Source: Hypomesus transpacificus
Taxonomy: Eukaryota; Chordata; Actinopteri; Osmeriformes; Osmeridae
Assembly: GCF_021917145.1 (NCBI RefSeq)
Contig: NW_025813758.1
Span: 62,001-126,000 of the forward strand
Direction: 5' to 3'
DNA length: 64,000 nucleotides
Shown here: positions 34,765 to 46,429 of the stretch, in pieces
Layout of the letters: the number at the start of each line of letters is the position of its first letter
Numbering within the stretch: the stretch's first letter is position 1
Program-made: the position numbers and the translations under genes
The notes under the pieces: generated by a model
What the model was told of the DNA's origin: nothing
The model's database searches: none
What the model saw: only the letters and a program-made list of their open reading frames with translations

Positions 34765-35368
34765 CTTCAGGGAAGAGGATGGCAGGAGAGACGTGTGTAT
34801 GATTCTGAGGTGGACAGGTTGGTGGAGAGGCAGCAGTGGTAAAAGAAGATTCCTCTGAGACAGATGTGACAGAACATTATTATAATTATGTGACAAATAG
34901 CTGTAGAGTAATTTGAAAACAAAAAGAAGACAGAAATACAGGAATATCAATTAAATTAGAACGGATAAATATTTTTAGGTGAGCCTATTTTGTCCTATTA
35001 ACTATAGATAGACACTTCCAAATAGGTACATAACTGAAACAAAGATAAACCTTTTTCGTGTATTTCAAAGTCTTTAACTTCAACATTGGCCACTTCATGC
35101 TTTACAGTACAGCGGTAGTTTTTAGTTTTAGTTTCTTGGTTCTTGATGATGATCACACTAGTCACTCTCCCGTCCTCCCTCTGCTCCAGCTCTTCTCTCT
35201 CTGCTTCAGGCACCTCCACCAACCGGCCGTCTTCTCTCTCCATCTTCCATGAAAACCTCACCAAGTCTGGGAACATGTCACTGGCCCGACACAGCAGGGT
35301 GGTCCTCTCATTTGTTTGGGTCTTGGGTGCTTGATAGGCTGTCACTTTTGGTTCTTTGACATGCTTGT
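34765..35368 (-). CDS. TRGC: TCR gamma constant gene C1 (C domain and connecting exon only)
   Basis: Exon 1 (35368-35051) encodes an Ig C1-set domain of about 105 residues. It starts DKHVKEPKVTAYQAP, with the disulfide Cys in TTLLCRAS, Trp in VRFSWK, and the second Cys in YRCTVKHEV. Exon 2 (34854-34765, 90 bp, same phase) encodes a Pro/Thr-rich connecting peptide with PPTCPPQ, suitable for an interchain disulfide. Splice borders are intact. No exon like C2's membrane exon (52910-53064) is found downstream. Homology to cluster 2 stops near 34430, where unrelated sequence and a SINE follow. The gene may therefore be a pseudogene or use an unseen end. Locus assignment rests on C2's membrane segment. 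Confidence 0.8.
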
Positions 35369-35996
35369 CTGATGGTATGATAAAAGTAGAATAAATAAGT
35401 ACGGTCATATGTTCACTGGAATTCATTATTGAGTATTGAGAAATTAAAATGTACAGCAAATATTAAGTTCCCTGCAGATTATTTGAGTCTTTAACATGAT
35501 ATACATTTTTGAATAGAGCTAATCATTAAAAACAATTGGATATGTCCCTTGCTGCACTGTAAATTGTATTACTTAATATAATTACTACCACAGTTTGTAC
35601 ATGAACAGTATCTGCATGCACAATCATTCAAAGTAACTTCATCAAAGGACATTCTGGGTAGCGTTCTGGGCTCTGGGAAACACTGTGATGATCAGAATGA
35701 TTACAGATGTGATAGGCTGCACTCATGACGAGTATTTTACCTAAAACTTCAATCCCTAAAATTACTTTATTGACAAAAGTATGAAGATAACGAAACAATT
35801 TATTTCGATATAATTTGATAGATTGTTGGAATTTAAGAATCTCTAGTACAACAACTGAAGAACATTATCAATTAAATATTTAAATGTTTACTTTGTTTGG
35901 TAACATGCAATGTATTACAAACATTAAAACATAGAAAACATATTCAATTTAGCGAATGATAAAATACAATTTATAACTCCAATAATTATGTCTCAC

Positions 35997-36041
35997 CTTC
36001 AACGTAAAGTCTTGTGCCAGGACCAAAGATGTAGTAATCCC
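35997..36041 (-). CDS. TRGJ: TCR gamma joining segment J1
   Basis: On the minus strand the segment encodes DYYIFGPGTRLYVE, with the Phe-Gly-X-Gly joining motif, and ends at a splice donor GAAG/GTGAGA in phase 1. This matches the C1 exon 630 bp downstream. Confidence 0.85.
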
Positions 36042-36048
36042 CACAGTG
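36042..36048 (-). promoter_or_regulatory. J1 recombination heptamer
   Basis: CACTGTG directly precedes J1, the canonical heptamer in J orientation. A convincing nonamer 12 bp upstream was not found (ACTTAAAGG), so J1 may recombine weakly. Confidence 0.6.
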
Positions 36049-36369
36049 AAATGCCCCATACCTTTAAGTAGTCTGTTGGATCCAGTAAGGGGTATATCGA
36101 TGGTTATTTATACTTTAATTGTTCCAAATATCTGATGTATAAACTTGCACCATTTACTACAAAGGTACCATACTTCATACATACTTTTGTCTATATTTAT
36201 AACTAAAAATACTGTTGCATAACTGACATACATAACTTGCTAAATGTATGATTAGTCCACCTACCGTAAGTTTTTCATTCCTGCATTTAGTGAGAAACAA
36301 TTTTCTATGTATCCTCTCTACAGTCATGGCTGTCACTTCACCTGCAAGTGTTCCACTTTTCTATAATTT

Positions 36370-37655
36370 TGAGTCTACCCTCCTCTATAATAGTGAGCGT
36401 GAGTCTGCCCTCCTGTCTAATAGTGAGTCTGCCCTCCTGTATAAAAGTGAGCCTGCCCTCCTGTATAAAAGTGAGCCTGCCCTCCTGTCTAATAGTGAGC
36501 CTGCCCTCCTGTATAATGGTGAGTCTGCCCTTCTGTATAATAGTGAGTATGACCTCCTGTATAATAGTGAGCCTGCCCTCCTGTCTAATAGTGAGCCTGC
36601 CCTCCTGTCTAATGGTGAGTCTGCCCTTCTGTATAATAGTGAGTATGACCTCCTGTCTAATAGTGAGTGTGCCCTCCTGTATAATAGTGAGTCTGCCCTC
36701 CTGTATAATAGTGAGCCTGCCCTACTGTATAATAGTGAGTCTGCCCTCCTGTATAATAGTGAGTCTGCCCTCCTGTATAATAGTGAGCCTGCCCTACTGT
36801 ATAATAGTGAGTCTGCCCTCCTGTATAATAGTGAGTCTGCCCTCCTGTATAATAGTGAGTCTGCCCTCCTGTAAAATAGTGAGCCTGCCTTCCTGTGTAA
36901 TAGCGAGTCTTCCCTCCTGTATAATAGTGAGTCTGCCTTCCTGTCTAATAGTGAGTCTGCCCTCCTGTATAATAGTGAGTCTGCCCTCCTGTATGATAGT
37001 GAGTTTGCCCTCCTGTATAATAGTGAGTCAGCCCTCCTGTATAATAGTGAGTTTGCCCACCTGTCTAATAGTGAGTCTGCCCTCCTGTATAATAGTGAGC
37101 CTGCCCTACTGTGTAATAGTGAGCCTGCCCTCCTGTATAATAGTGAGCCTGCCCTCCTGTATAATAGTAAGTCTGCCCTCCTTTATAATATTGGGGCTGC
37201 CCTACTGTATAATAGTGAGTCTGCCTTCCTGTATAATAGTGAGTCTGCCCTCCTGTATAATAGTGAGCCTGCCCTCCAGTATAATAGTGAGTCTGCCTTC
37301 CAGTCTAATAGTGAGTCTGCCCTCCTGTTTAATAGTGAGTCTGCCTTCCTGTCTAATAGTGAGTCTGCCTTCCTGTCTAATAGTGAGTCTGCTCTCCTGT
37401 CTAATAGTGAGTCTGCCCTCCTGTCTAATAGTGAGTCTGCCCTCCTGTATAATAGTGAGTCTGCCGTCCTGTATAATAGTGAATCTGTTCTCCTCTATTA
37501 TAGTGAGTCTGCCTTCATGTATAATAGTGAGTCTGCCCTCCTGTCCAATAGTGAGTCTGCCCTCCTGTATAATAGTGAGCCTGCCCTCCTGTATAATAGT
37601 GAGTTTGCCCTCCTGTATAATAGTGAGTCTGCCCTCCTGTATTATAGTGAGTCAC
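36370..37655. repeat. 24-bp minisatellite, about 53 copies
   Basis: The unit CTGTATAATAGTGAGTCTGC then CCTC is repeated between J1 and the V region. The period is eight codons and lacks stops in several frames. It therefore shows long spurious ORFs (SLPSCIIV and SALLYNSE octapeptides). A short version (about six copies) lies at 62575-62720 in the mirrored arm. Confidence 0.95.
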
Positions 37656-37659
37656 CTTT

Positions 37660-38700
37660 GAACTTTTCAGCCATAGGGAGGTACTTGGCAGTGTTCTGTT
37701 ATGGAGACAGTTTTGTTACTACATTACACATTCTGTCTTTGTTTTTTATTGTCATCCTAAGTTTTTCAACACTGGTTTGTGAAATCCATCCTCTAAAGAA
37801 CAACTCAAAATGTAGACTGGATCAGAAATAAAATGTAAAATATATTTGTCAGGTTTGGTAGAACAAAAGCATTTGGATCCTTCCTGGAAATCATCTTCAA
37901 TGGTTTACACATACCTAAACTCATCCAGCCAAAATAAAAATTAATGTTTCACAAATAGGATTTTCAACAAATGCTTCTCGATCAAACTCCATAGCCTAGT
38001 GGGTTTGCTTTTGGGCTTTTGAAGTTTGGAATATGTTGGAAATGGATTAAATTATTCTCAACAAAACTTACATTCCAATAGATCCCCCTTAACAGTATCT
38101 CATTCCAAGACAGATATATTTTAGGGGGGAATTTAGAAAATACAAAAAATAGTTGCCGACATTGAACATGAAACTGCCATCATTATTATTGTAGTGTCAT
38201 GAATAAAAAATATATAATATACTGACAAATGTACGAAGATTGACACAATATGGTTCAAGCATTGTTAACCCTTGTGTAGTCTCACTATGTTTACGTTTAC
38301 TATGTAAACACTATGTTTACTCCCCTTGTCCTTAGGGTTAGGTATAAACCGCTTTTACTAAAACCCTCAAATAGAAGCTTCAAAAGCAGCTAAATTACAT
38401 TTTAAACCACTAATCTATTTAGCATGAAGAAACAATCTGTCATTCATCGTAAACTTTGTGAATATCTGGGTATTCTCTCCCCACAGTGCAGACTGCATTT
38501 AATCTGATTGGACGTCACTTGTTTTTATTGCAACACTGATTTGTGCACCCACGGCTTCAGCAGAGAGAGTACTGTCATCTGCAGCACCGTTATAGCCTCT
38601 GTATCAGAAATCAGTTGCACGCATAATGTCCATTTCTCATTAAGTGTTTCTGTCTTTGTAGTTTGCATGTTGTTTACATTATTTGACAGACAAAGCCAAT
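37660..38700. other. intergenic TRG sequence, no segment seen
   Basis: No V, J or other gene is recognised. An imperfect CTATGTTTAC duplication lies at about 38285-38320. One short plus-strand ORF (38508-38753) has no recognisable motif. Confidence 0.4.
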
Positions 38701-38789
38701 GTAATATCTACCCTGGTGGTGTACAGCTTTCATGGGAAAATGAACAGAGGTGAGGTTGTATGAATGAGGCTTCTGCACCAAGTGAGTTC

Positions 38790-39127
38790 CACTTGTTTTT
38801 GTACAAAGTGGGTTGACTTGTCCTCACTTTGGGACCTCCCCGTTCAGATGCCACAGTAGCAGGTGGCAGAATGGACAGTTTAACAGACTGGATCTTTAAC
38901 TGACATTGGCCTCTTCCAAGACAACAGAGCAGTCTGCCTTCTGAGGATGAGGGGTTTCTGAACTGACACCTCCACCTGAAGAGACATGAATAATCCAGAT
39001 GAAAGGTTCTCCATGTTTTGATCCCAGTGAGTACAGACACCCTGCTCATTGTTGCTGCAGCTGAAGGAAGCACTCCGTTCCTCTCTCCTGGTCCATGACA
39101 CCTGCTCCTGTGTTGCCATGGCTGCAC
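38790..39127 (-). pseudogene. TRGV: TCR gamma V pseudogene
   Basis: The minus strand begins with QEQVSWTRREERSASFSC, the FR1 and first Cys of the local V family. Frame changes follow, then text like KIQSVKLSILPPATCYCGI and a stop. The strand exchange is broken and codons are lost. After it, CAAAGTG, about 23 bp, and CAAAAACAA look like a decayed 23-spacer RSS. Confidence 0.7.
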
Positions 39128-39634
39128 TGAAACATCAAAAATATATTTATTTTAAGAACATACATGTTATATTTTTTGATTACTTCCAGAAACAAAGGAC
39201 ATGGACCAAAGCAGTAAAGATTACTCTCATTTGTCCGCTATTTAACTGTCTAACTGTGCTAAACAGTTAATGACATAAATCTCTGGCGTAGGTAAAAATT
39301 GTCTGCTTGATCAGACCACCGACCCTAAAGTATGCTTGTTCACTAATCAGTCGTTTATCTCTACTATAATATGGATTTAACCACCGACCTAGTAGGTAAA
39401 CCAACCACTCAGAGGCTCCGGTAAAGCGTGGAGATCCACTATAAGTGACTCAGAGGCCTTATGTTAAAACCTACTCCAAAAGTCCATGTTTATAATCAAT
39501 ATATAATCATATCAACCAGACTAGATCAACGTTTTCACCGCCGTAGCGTGATAGATACGTTTCAAGGAGAACAAGTAACTTTCAATGCACAATAATAGTT
39601 TACTATATAAATAGTATACATACAATGTTTCTCC

Positions 39635-39992
39635 TGGTACCAACCAGCAGACAGGCTTCACTCAACAGTGCCTTCCTGGTAACAACAAGCAGACAGGCTT
39701 CACTCACCAGTGCCTTCCTGGTACCAATCAGCAGACAGGCTTCACTCACCAGTGCCTTCCTGGTACCATTCAGTAGACAGGCTTCACTCACCAGTGCCCT
39801 CCTGGTACCATCCAGCAGACAGGCTTCACTCACCAGTGCCTTCCTGGTACCAACCAGCAGACAGGCTTCATTCACCAGTGCCTTCCTGGTCCCAATCAGC
39901 AGACAGGCTTCACTCACCAGTGCCTTCCTGGTACCAACCAGCAGACAGGCTTCACTCACCAGTGCCTTCCTGGTACCAACCAGCTAACAGGC
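39635..39992. repeat. 42-bp minisatellite, about 8-9 copies
   Basis: Unit ACCAATCAGCAGACAGGCTT then CACTCACCAGTGCCTTCCTGGT. Three inverted copies occur at 61297-61432 in the other arm. The open frames it creates are artefacts of a period divisible by three. Confidence 0.93.
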
Positions 39993-40044
39993 TTCACTCT
40001 GTGCTTCACAGTCTGAGACACGCTGGCTGTCTTTCTGGGTCTGT

Positions 40045-40300
40045 GTTATCTGCTGCTCCATTGTCTTCAGTTATCTGCTGCTCCATTGTCTTCAGTTATC
40101 TGCTGCTCCATTGTCTTCAGTTATCTGCTGCTCCATTGTCTTCATGTATCTGCTGCTCCATTGTCTTCAGTTATCTGCTGCTCCATTGTCTGCAGTTATC
40201 TGCTGCTCCATTGTCTTTAGTTATCTGCTGCTCCATTGTCTTCAGTTATCTGCTGCTCCATTGTCTTCAGTTATCTGCTGCTCCATTGTCTGCAGTTCCA
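40045..40300. repeat. 25-bp minisatellite, about 10 copies
   Basis: Unit TTATCTGCTGCTCCATTGTC then TTCAG, near perfect. It is absent from the mirrored arm. Confidence 0.93.
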
Positions 40301-40599
40301 CAAACACTGAAACATCAGTTCAATGTGAACATCAAATTCAAACTGTTCATGTTTGCATGAATTAATCACACGCTGATGGCATTATGATGGGCACTAAATA
40401 CATCCTTGTAAAACAGTGTACATAACAAACCCAGAACTGCATGAGTTGTAATGAGAACTGTGTTGGACGGTACTGCACTGGCCCAGACGTGTAACAACTC
40501 CCCTGTCCTCTCAGAACATGTTATTCAATTTGCAAAAGGGTGTTGTTCATTAATCAATGTTCATAATGAGAGTAAAACGTTCTTCCAATATTGAATGAT

Positions 40600-40935
40600 G
40601 GAATACTGCTCAGTGCCTATGCAGCTTTCAGTCTTTGAGTCCATAATATCAGGCTTGTGGTTCAGAAAACATCTTGCAATGTATTTTAAAATATGTTATA
40701 CTATATATGGTTAACAAGTCAATTCACCTGAACAAAGAAATGCAAATTATGAAACTGCTACTGTGCCCTTAGATAGCTAACTAGTAGATGCTGGTTTAGT
40801 TTAAATGGGGAGATTATTATGTGATTTTTGGTGAGATGTCTCTTTTGAACAGTTAATTTTACCTCGTGTCCCTCTCTCCCTCTCCTTGTCCATGACTTCT
40901 GGTCCTGAAACAACTTGTCTCCAAACTCTGCTATT
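40600..40935 (-). pseudogene. V-segment scraps
   Basis: The minus strand from about 40935 reads like V FR1 (GACCAGAAGTCATGGACAAG), then about 230 bp of unrelated sequence, then a scrap matching the CDR1 region (GGCACTGAGCAGT). The matching FR1 scrap in the other arm is at 61200-61270. Confidence 0.55.
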
Positions 40936-41226
40936 GTTCAGAAAATGTTTTCAACAATTTCACTTGTTTATGATTCAAGATGAACTTTATTGTGTTAAAT
41001 TTTGCTTTGACTTCACCCATAATGCAGCTGTAAAAGACATTCTTCAGACAAGTGAACAAAAACCTTTATGGATGTTCTTAAAAGCACTATTTACAAACAA
41101 ATAGAAAAACTAAAACATCAATTTTAGAAGATGTGTACCAATCCCTTCAATACATTTACATTTACATTTATTCATTTAGCAGACGCTTTTATCCAAAGCG
41201 ACTTCCAAGAGAGAGCTTTACAAAAG

Positions 41227-41547
41227 GTTTTTAGGTTAGATATAACGAAGTTAAGTCTTGTACTCGCTGTGAAATATTTTACTGTTGATTGTTATTCTAC
41301 AGGTACAGTCCTACACTTTTGTGGTTCATGTTGTTTAATTTGTAACTTGTATAACTGCATGCTCTTATGGGTCTTCCCTTTGGCACTTGTTTAGCTTTTC
41401 ACAATGTATGCTTCATGTTTTGGCTACTTGCAATGTTTGGGACTATCACGTTGTTATGATCAGTGACCTATGCTCTTTTGTAAGCTCTCTCTTGGAAGTC
41501 GCTTTGGATAAAAGCGTCTGCTAAATGAATAAATGTAAATGTAAATG
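41227..41547 (+). mobile_element. nested L2 3' fragment
   Basis: This plus-oriented L2 3' UTR and tail (321 bp) sits inside the minus-oriented LINE. It is flanked by an exact 8-bp duplication TACAAAAG (41219-41226 and 41548-41555). It ends in GTAAATG repeats. Confidence 0.88.
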
Positions 41548-41880
41548 TACAAAAGAGCATAGGTCACTGATCATAACAACGAGATAGTCCCAAACATTGC
41601 AAGTAGCCAAAACCTGAAGCATACATTGTGAAAAAGCTAAACAAGTGCCAAAAGGGAAGACCCATAAGAGCATGCAGTTATACAAGTTACAAATTAAAAC
41701 AACATGAACCACAAAAGTGCAGGACTGTACCTGTAGAAGAACAATCAACAGTAAAATATTTCACAGCGAGTACAAGACTTAACTTCATTATATCTAACCT
41801 AAAAGAGCAACAAGTCACTCAATAAGAGTCATTGTGATCCTGGAGGAAACTAACTAACTAACAAGTCCAGCCAAGCATTC

Positions 41881-42748
41881 TTAAGTGCCGTTGTACTCCC
41901 GGAACAAGAGCCTTTTCTTGAAGGTGGGGGGACAGTCAGTGTCCCTGATGGAGGTGGGGAGCTGGTTCCACCATTGGGGGGCCAGGCAGGAGAAGAGCTT
42001 GTGTTGGGACCGGGCAGTCTTGAGCGGTGGGACCACCAGGCGGTTGTCTGAAGAAGACCGTAGGTGACGGGTGGGGGTGGAAGGTTGCAGGAGAGACTTG
42101 ATGTAGATGGGTGCAGTCCCGTTCACTGCTTGGAAGGTCAGTACCAGGGTTTTGAATCTGATACGGGCGTTGATGGGTAGCCAGTGGAGAGAGATGAGGA
42201 GCGGGGTAACATGGGAGCGTCTGGGTAGATTGTAGACCAGGCGGGCCGCTGCGTTCTGAATCCTCTGAAGAGGGCGGGTTGCACATGCTGGGAGACCAGC
42301 GAGCAGCGAGTTGCAGTAGTCCAACTTGGAGAGGACCAGTGCTTGGACTAGCAGCTGGGTGGAGTGCTCAGACAGGTATCTCCTGATCTTCCGGATGTTG
42401 TAGAGGGTAAACCTACAAGACCGGGAGACTGCGGCGATGTGGGCCGTGAGAGAGAGCTCGTCATCCATGGTAACCCCAAGGTTCCTGGCAGAGGATGAGG
42501 GGGTCACCGTCACAGATCCCAGGGTGATTGACAGATCGTGGGAGATGGAGGGTTTAGCCTCTGTTTTGGCGAGGTTCAGCTGGAGGTGGTGCTTGGTCAT
42601 CCAGACGGAGATGTCTGCGAGGCAGGCCTCAATCCTAGCTGAGATCCCCGGATCGGTCGGGGGGAACGACAGGTACAGCTGGGTGTCGTCGGCGTAGCAG
42701 TGGTAGGAGAAGCCATGGGAGGTGATGATTGGTGGTGGGTGGTGAAAA
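41881..42748 (-). pseudogene. LINE reverse transcriptase C-terminal part
   Basis: The frame contains the RT catalytic box HCYADDTQLYLSF, then NLGVTMDDELSL, KLDYCNSLLAGLP and LQRIQNAAARLV, with CLAPQWWNQLPTSIRD near the end; the frame stops after FREYNGT. This is the standard C-terminal half of jockey/L2-type RTs. The endonuclease and first RT motifs are missing because of 5' truncation. The 3' UTR stem-loop supports L2. The frame itself is intact, so the insertion is fairly young. Confidence 0.85.
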
Positions 42749-43163
42749 CAATACAGGCAAAGATCCCCCTGTGTCCATCCTGGTCTCATCTGTTCCTCAT
42801 CCTCTGGTATTTATATTTTAAAAAGGGACAACATATTTGTTTAATCTATGTAACAGCTGCTGGTACTCAGCATGTAGAACATGGGATGGGTCAGCGATGA
42901 TCTCCTGGGCTTTCCTCAGGCCAGCCTGTTCTTATAATAATGCCCGTTCTTAATAGTAGTAGTTCAAACTACAAAGAGGAACCAAACTGTTGGTATAATG
43001 AAACACGATTCTGCTTTGTCCTCATTTAAACCAGAAATTGATTTTCAGTTGTGGCAGAAGTGTGAAGCTAACAGTCTGGCTAATTTCTACCAACTCCTCA
43101 ACCTGTCTCACTATGTCACTTCCTGTTGCAATGTTTTATCATCTATCCAGATGAAGCCCAGAC

Positions 43164-43201
43164 AGTTTTTGAACTGAGTATCAGAGACAGTTGTCACTGT
43201 G
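43164..43201 (-). promoter_or_regulatory. RSS of V1, 22-23-bp spacer
   Basis: Heptamer CACAGTG (43201-43195), a 22-bp spacer, then nonamer TCAAAAACT. V2, V3 and V4 have the same heptamer and nonamer. A long-spacer RSS on V fits TRG. Confidence 0.9.
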
Positions 43202-43639
43202 GTGCCCACTCTTCCAGCAGGCACAGTAGTAGGTGGCAGAATGGGACAGTTTAACTGACTTTATCTCCAACTCATAGTTGTTCTCCCTTTTCAAAATTGA
43301 GAAGTCATCCTTTTGAGTATCAGAATGGATATTTATGTTGGCATTTTTTCTGTTGCTGACCACAATCATAACAAAAGGCTCCCCTGCTCTTTCCTGGTAC
43401 CAGTAGACATAATCATTGTAACACTGCTCAGTGCCTCTGCAGCTGAAGAAGACACTCTCTCCCTCTCTCCTGGTCCATGATGTCTGGTCCTGGACTAGTT
43501 GGTCTCCAGCTGCTGCTGTTGTACGAGAAGAAATCTAACTTTATCTTGCGATCACAGCTGTCAATGTCACATTTAAAGTACGTGTCGAAAACTTACCTAA
43601 AAACAGGACAGATGTAAAAGTACTGAAAGCAAGGAACAT
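43202..43639 (-). CDS. TRGV: TCR gamma variable gene V1
   Basis: The leader exon (43639-43597) encodes MFLAFSTFTSVLFL, a hydrophobic signal peptide. The V exon (43512-43202, phase 1) encodes a 103-residue Ig V domain. It has FFSC (first Cys), an extra Cys in CDR1 (RGTEQC), YVYWYQ (Trp), LEIKSVKLSHSATYYC (second Cys) and germline CDR3 ACWKSGH. The frame is fully open, with an RSS directly after. Extra Cys residues in CDR1 and CDR3 are conserved in V1-V4. It is the most J-proximal intact V of cluster 1. Confidence 0.9.
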
Positions 43640-44560
43640 TTCTACACCATTAAACTGTCAATTGTTGTAACTGAAGTTGTTAAAGTCTTTGTTCAGTGTG
43701 GGCAGAGAGATGAAGATGTAATGGGGTGTGGTTTCAGATAGTTCATCCAACCTCATGTCACATGTCCACCATGCTTTAATCCTCTATTGGTTGAGATAAT
43801 TGCCTAGCATGACCTTTAACTTGTGTAAAAGAGGTAGACTGTACACATGGACTCCCAAGCTAATCTGTAGCTAAATGGAACTTTGGTTAGAGTGACTGTC
43901 TAATGCATATGATGAATCACCTGTCAATCTAACTGTGGTTGAACAGTCTCACTGTATTTCCAGTTAACAACATCAGAGCCTTCATTAGAAAACCATGAAC
44001 ATGTTCACCACATTCCTACTGTGCAGCTGTGTACCATCAAACTCATATCAATGTGCCTGTGAAAGGACAATTATAAAACAGTCAAGCTTCATGATTATAC
44101 AGTATAATATCCATAACATATCTTAGTAATATTAATACAATTAAAAATAATTGGGTTAATTGAAAATGTATAAAAAAATATCCACACTGACTGCAGACAC
44201 ATTGATATTGTGCAGATATAGCAGCCGTACATTCATACAGTAAACAGCCTTTCAATCTTCATCCCGAAGAAGCTTTATTGGGTTGAGGACAGCCAGGAAT
44301 GCTGAATTTATGATAACAAGTAAATCACTAGCTTCATGCAGAGCCATATTAAGATAATGTATTTTGTGTTTATTTGTCCTCAAGAAGGTGGTCTTGCACA
44401 CACTTCCACTTCCACACACTCTACAGTGTGAAGCTAACAGTCTGGCTGATTTCTACTAACTCTGTCTCACTATGTCACTTCCTGTTGCAATGTTTTATCA
44501 TCTATCCAGATGAAGCCCAGACAGTTTTTGATCTGAGTATCAGAGACAGTTGTCACTGTG

Positions 44561-45005
44561 GTGCACACCACTCTTCCAGCAGGCACAGTAGTAGGTGGCA
44601 GAATGGGACAGTTTAACTGACTTTATCTCCAAATCATAGTTGTTGTCCCTTTTCAAAGCTGAGAAGTCATCTATTTGAGGATGACCGTAACCTGAATAAA
44701 TGCTTCCATCGTCTTCATCAATACGTAAAATCATAACAAAAGGCTCCCCTGCTCTTTCCTGGTACCAGTAGACATAATCATTATAACACTGCCCAGTGCC
44801 TCTGCAGCTGAAGGAGACACTCTCGCCCTCTCTCTTGGTCCATGATGTCTGGTCCTGGACCAGTTGGTCTCCAGCTGCTGCTGTTGTACAGAGAAGAAAT
44901 CTAACTTTATCTTGCGATCACAGCTGTCAATGTCACATTTACAGTACATGTGGAAAACTCACCTAAAAACAGGACAGATGTAAAAGCACTGAAAACAAGG
45001 AACAT
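44561..45005 (-). CDS. TRGV: TCR gamma variable gene V2
   Basis: Leader exon 45005-44963; V exon 44877-44561 (105 codons, open). Same family as V1: SFSCRGTGQCYNDYVYWYQE, MILRIDEDDGSIYSG in FR3/CDR2, and YYCACWKSGVH. The CDR1 Cys and the CDR3 Cys are both kept. The RSS heptamer is at 44560-44554. It lies in a tandem unit of about 1.36 kb that includes about 1 kb of shared flank. The 5' flank carries a 40-bp insert (CCTGCCCTACTCTGCCCACA) also found upstream of V4. Confidence 0.9.
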
Positions 45006-45980
45006 TTCTACACCATTAAACTGTCAACTGTTGGAAATATAATTGTTTAGGTCTTTGTTCAGTGTGGGCAGAGAGATAAAGATGTAATAGGAGGTGTGGT
45101 TTCAGATAGTTCATCTAACCTCATGTCACATGTCCACCATGCTTCAATCCACTATTGGTTGAGATCATTGCCTAGCATGACCTTTAACTTGTGTAAAAGA
45201 CGTTAACTGTACACATGGACTCCCAAGCTAATCTGTAGCTAAATAGAACTTTGGTTAGAGTGACTGTCTAATGCATATGATGAATCACATGTCAATCTAA
45301 CTGTGGTTGAACAGTCTCACTGTGTTTCCAGTTAACAACATCAGAGCCTTCATTAGAAAACCATGAACATGTTCACCACATTCCTACTGTGCAGCTGTGT
45401 ACCATCAAACTCATAGCAATGTGCCTGTGAAAGGACAATTATAAAACAGTCAGGCTGTATGATTATATAGTATCAAATCCATAACATATCTTAGTAATAA
45501 TAATACAATTACAAATTGTATTATTGCCCTGCCCTACTCTGCCCACACTGAACAATACAATTACAAATAATTGGGTTCATTGAAAATGTTTTAAAAAATA
45601 TACACACTGGCTGCAGACACATTGACACTATGCAGATATAGCAGCCGTACATTCATACAGTAAACAGCCTTTCAATCTTCATCCCGAAGAAGCTTTATTG
45701 GGTTGAGGACAGTCAGGAATGCTGAACTTATGATAACAAGTAAATCACTAGCTTTATGCAGAGCCATATTAAGATGATGTATTTGGTGTTCATTTGTCCT
45801 CAAGAAGGTGGTCTTGCACACACTTACACTTCCACACACTCTACAGTGTGAAGCTAACAGTCTGGCTGATTTCTACTAACTCTGTCTCACTATATCACTT
45901 CCTGTTGCAATGTTTTATCATCTATCCAGATGAAGCCCAGACAGTTTTTGAACTGAGTATCAGAGACAGTTGTCACTGTG

Positions 45981-46422
45981 GTGCCCACTCTTCCAGCAGG
46001 CACAGTAGTAGGTGGCAGAATGGGACAGTTTAACTGACTTAATCTCCAAATCATAGTTGTTGTCCCTTTTCAAGGCTGAGAAGTCATCTTTTTGAGGATG
46101 ACCGTATTGTGAATAAATGTTTCCATTGTCTTCATCAATACGTAAAATTATAACAAAAGGCTCCCCTGCTCTTTCCTGGTACCAGTAGACATAAGAACCA
46201 CCACACTGCCCAGTTTCTCTGCAGCTGAAGAAGACTCTCTTGCTCTCTCTCCTGGTCCATGATGTCTGGTCCTGGACCAGTTGGTCTCCAGCTGCTACTG
46301 TTGTACAGAGAAGAAATGTAACTTTATCTTGCGATCACAGCTGTCAATGTCACATTTACAGTACGTGTGGAAAACTCACCTAAAAACAGGACAGATGTAA
46401 AAGCACTGAAAACATGGAACAT
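45981..46422 (-). CDS. TRGV: TCR gamma variable gene V3
   Basis: Leader exon 46422-46380; V exon 46294-45981 (104 codons, open). It has FFSCRETGQCGGSYVYWYQE, IILRIDEDNGNIYSQ and YYCACWKSGH. CDR1 differs most from V1 and V2, while the extra Cys pair stays. The RSS heptamer CACAGTG is at 45980-45974 with the same nonamer. This is the J-distal gene of cluster 1; the histone H3 gene lies 1.5 kb beyond it. Confidence 0.9.
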
Positions 46423-46429
46423 TTCTACA

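Larger units (their letters stand above)
41153..42748 (-). mobile_element. 5'-truncated L2-clade LINE with 5-bp target duplication
   Basis: CAATA occurs at 41148-41152 and 42749-42753. The inverted arm (about 60980-60995) has a single uninterrupted CTGTATTGAAGG, an empty site. Read on the minus strand, the 3' end carries the CGCTTTGGATAAAAGCG stem-loop and ATGAATAAATGTAAATG repeats. A second L2 scrap is nested inside (41227-41547). Confidence 0.9.

Noticed and set aside
36049-36075. 12-spacer nonamer for J1
   Set aside because: The best candidate matches only about three of nine consensus bases, so only the heptamer is claimed.
36348-37661. 437-residue ORF of SLPSCIIV repeats
   Set aside because: It is the 24-bp minisatellite read in frame. 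Other frames are open too, there is no promoter or splice context, and the mirrored arm has only six units.
39603-40365. ORFs of about 118-216 residues on both strands
   Set aside because: These are 42-bp and 25-bp minisatellites. Open frames on both strands follow from period and base composition.
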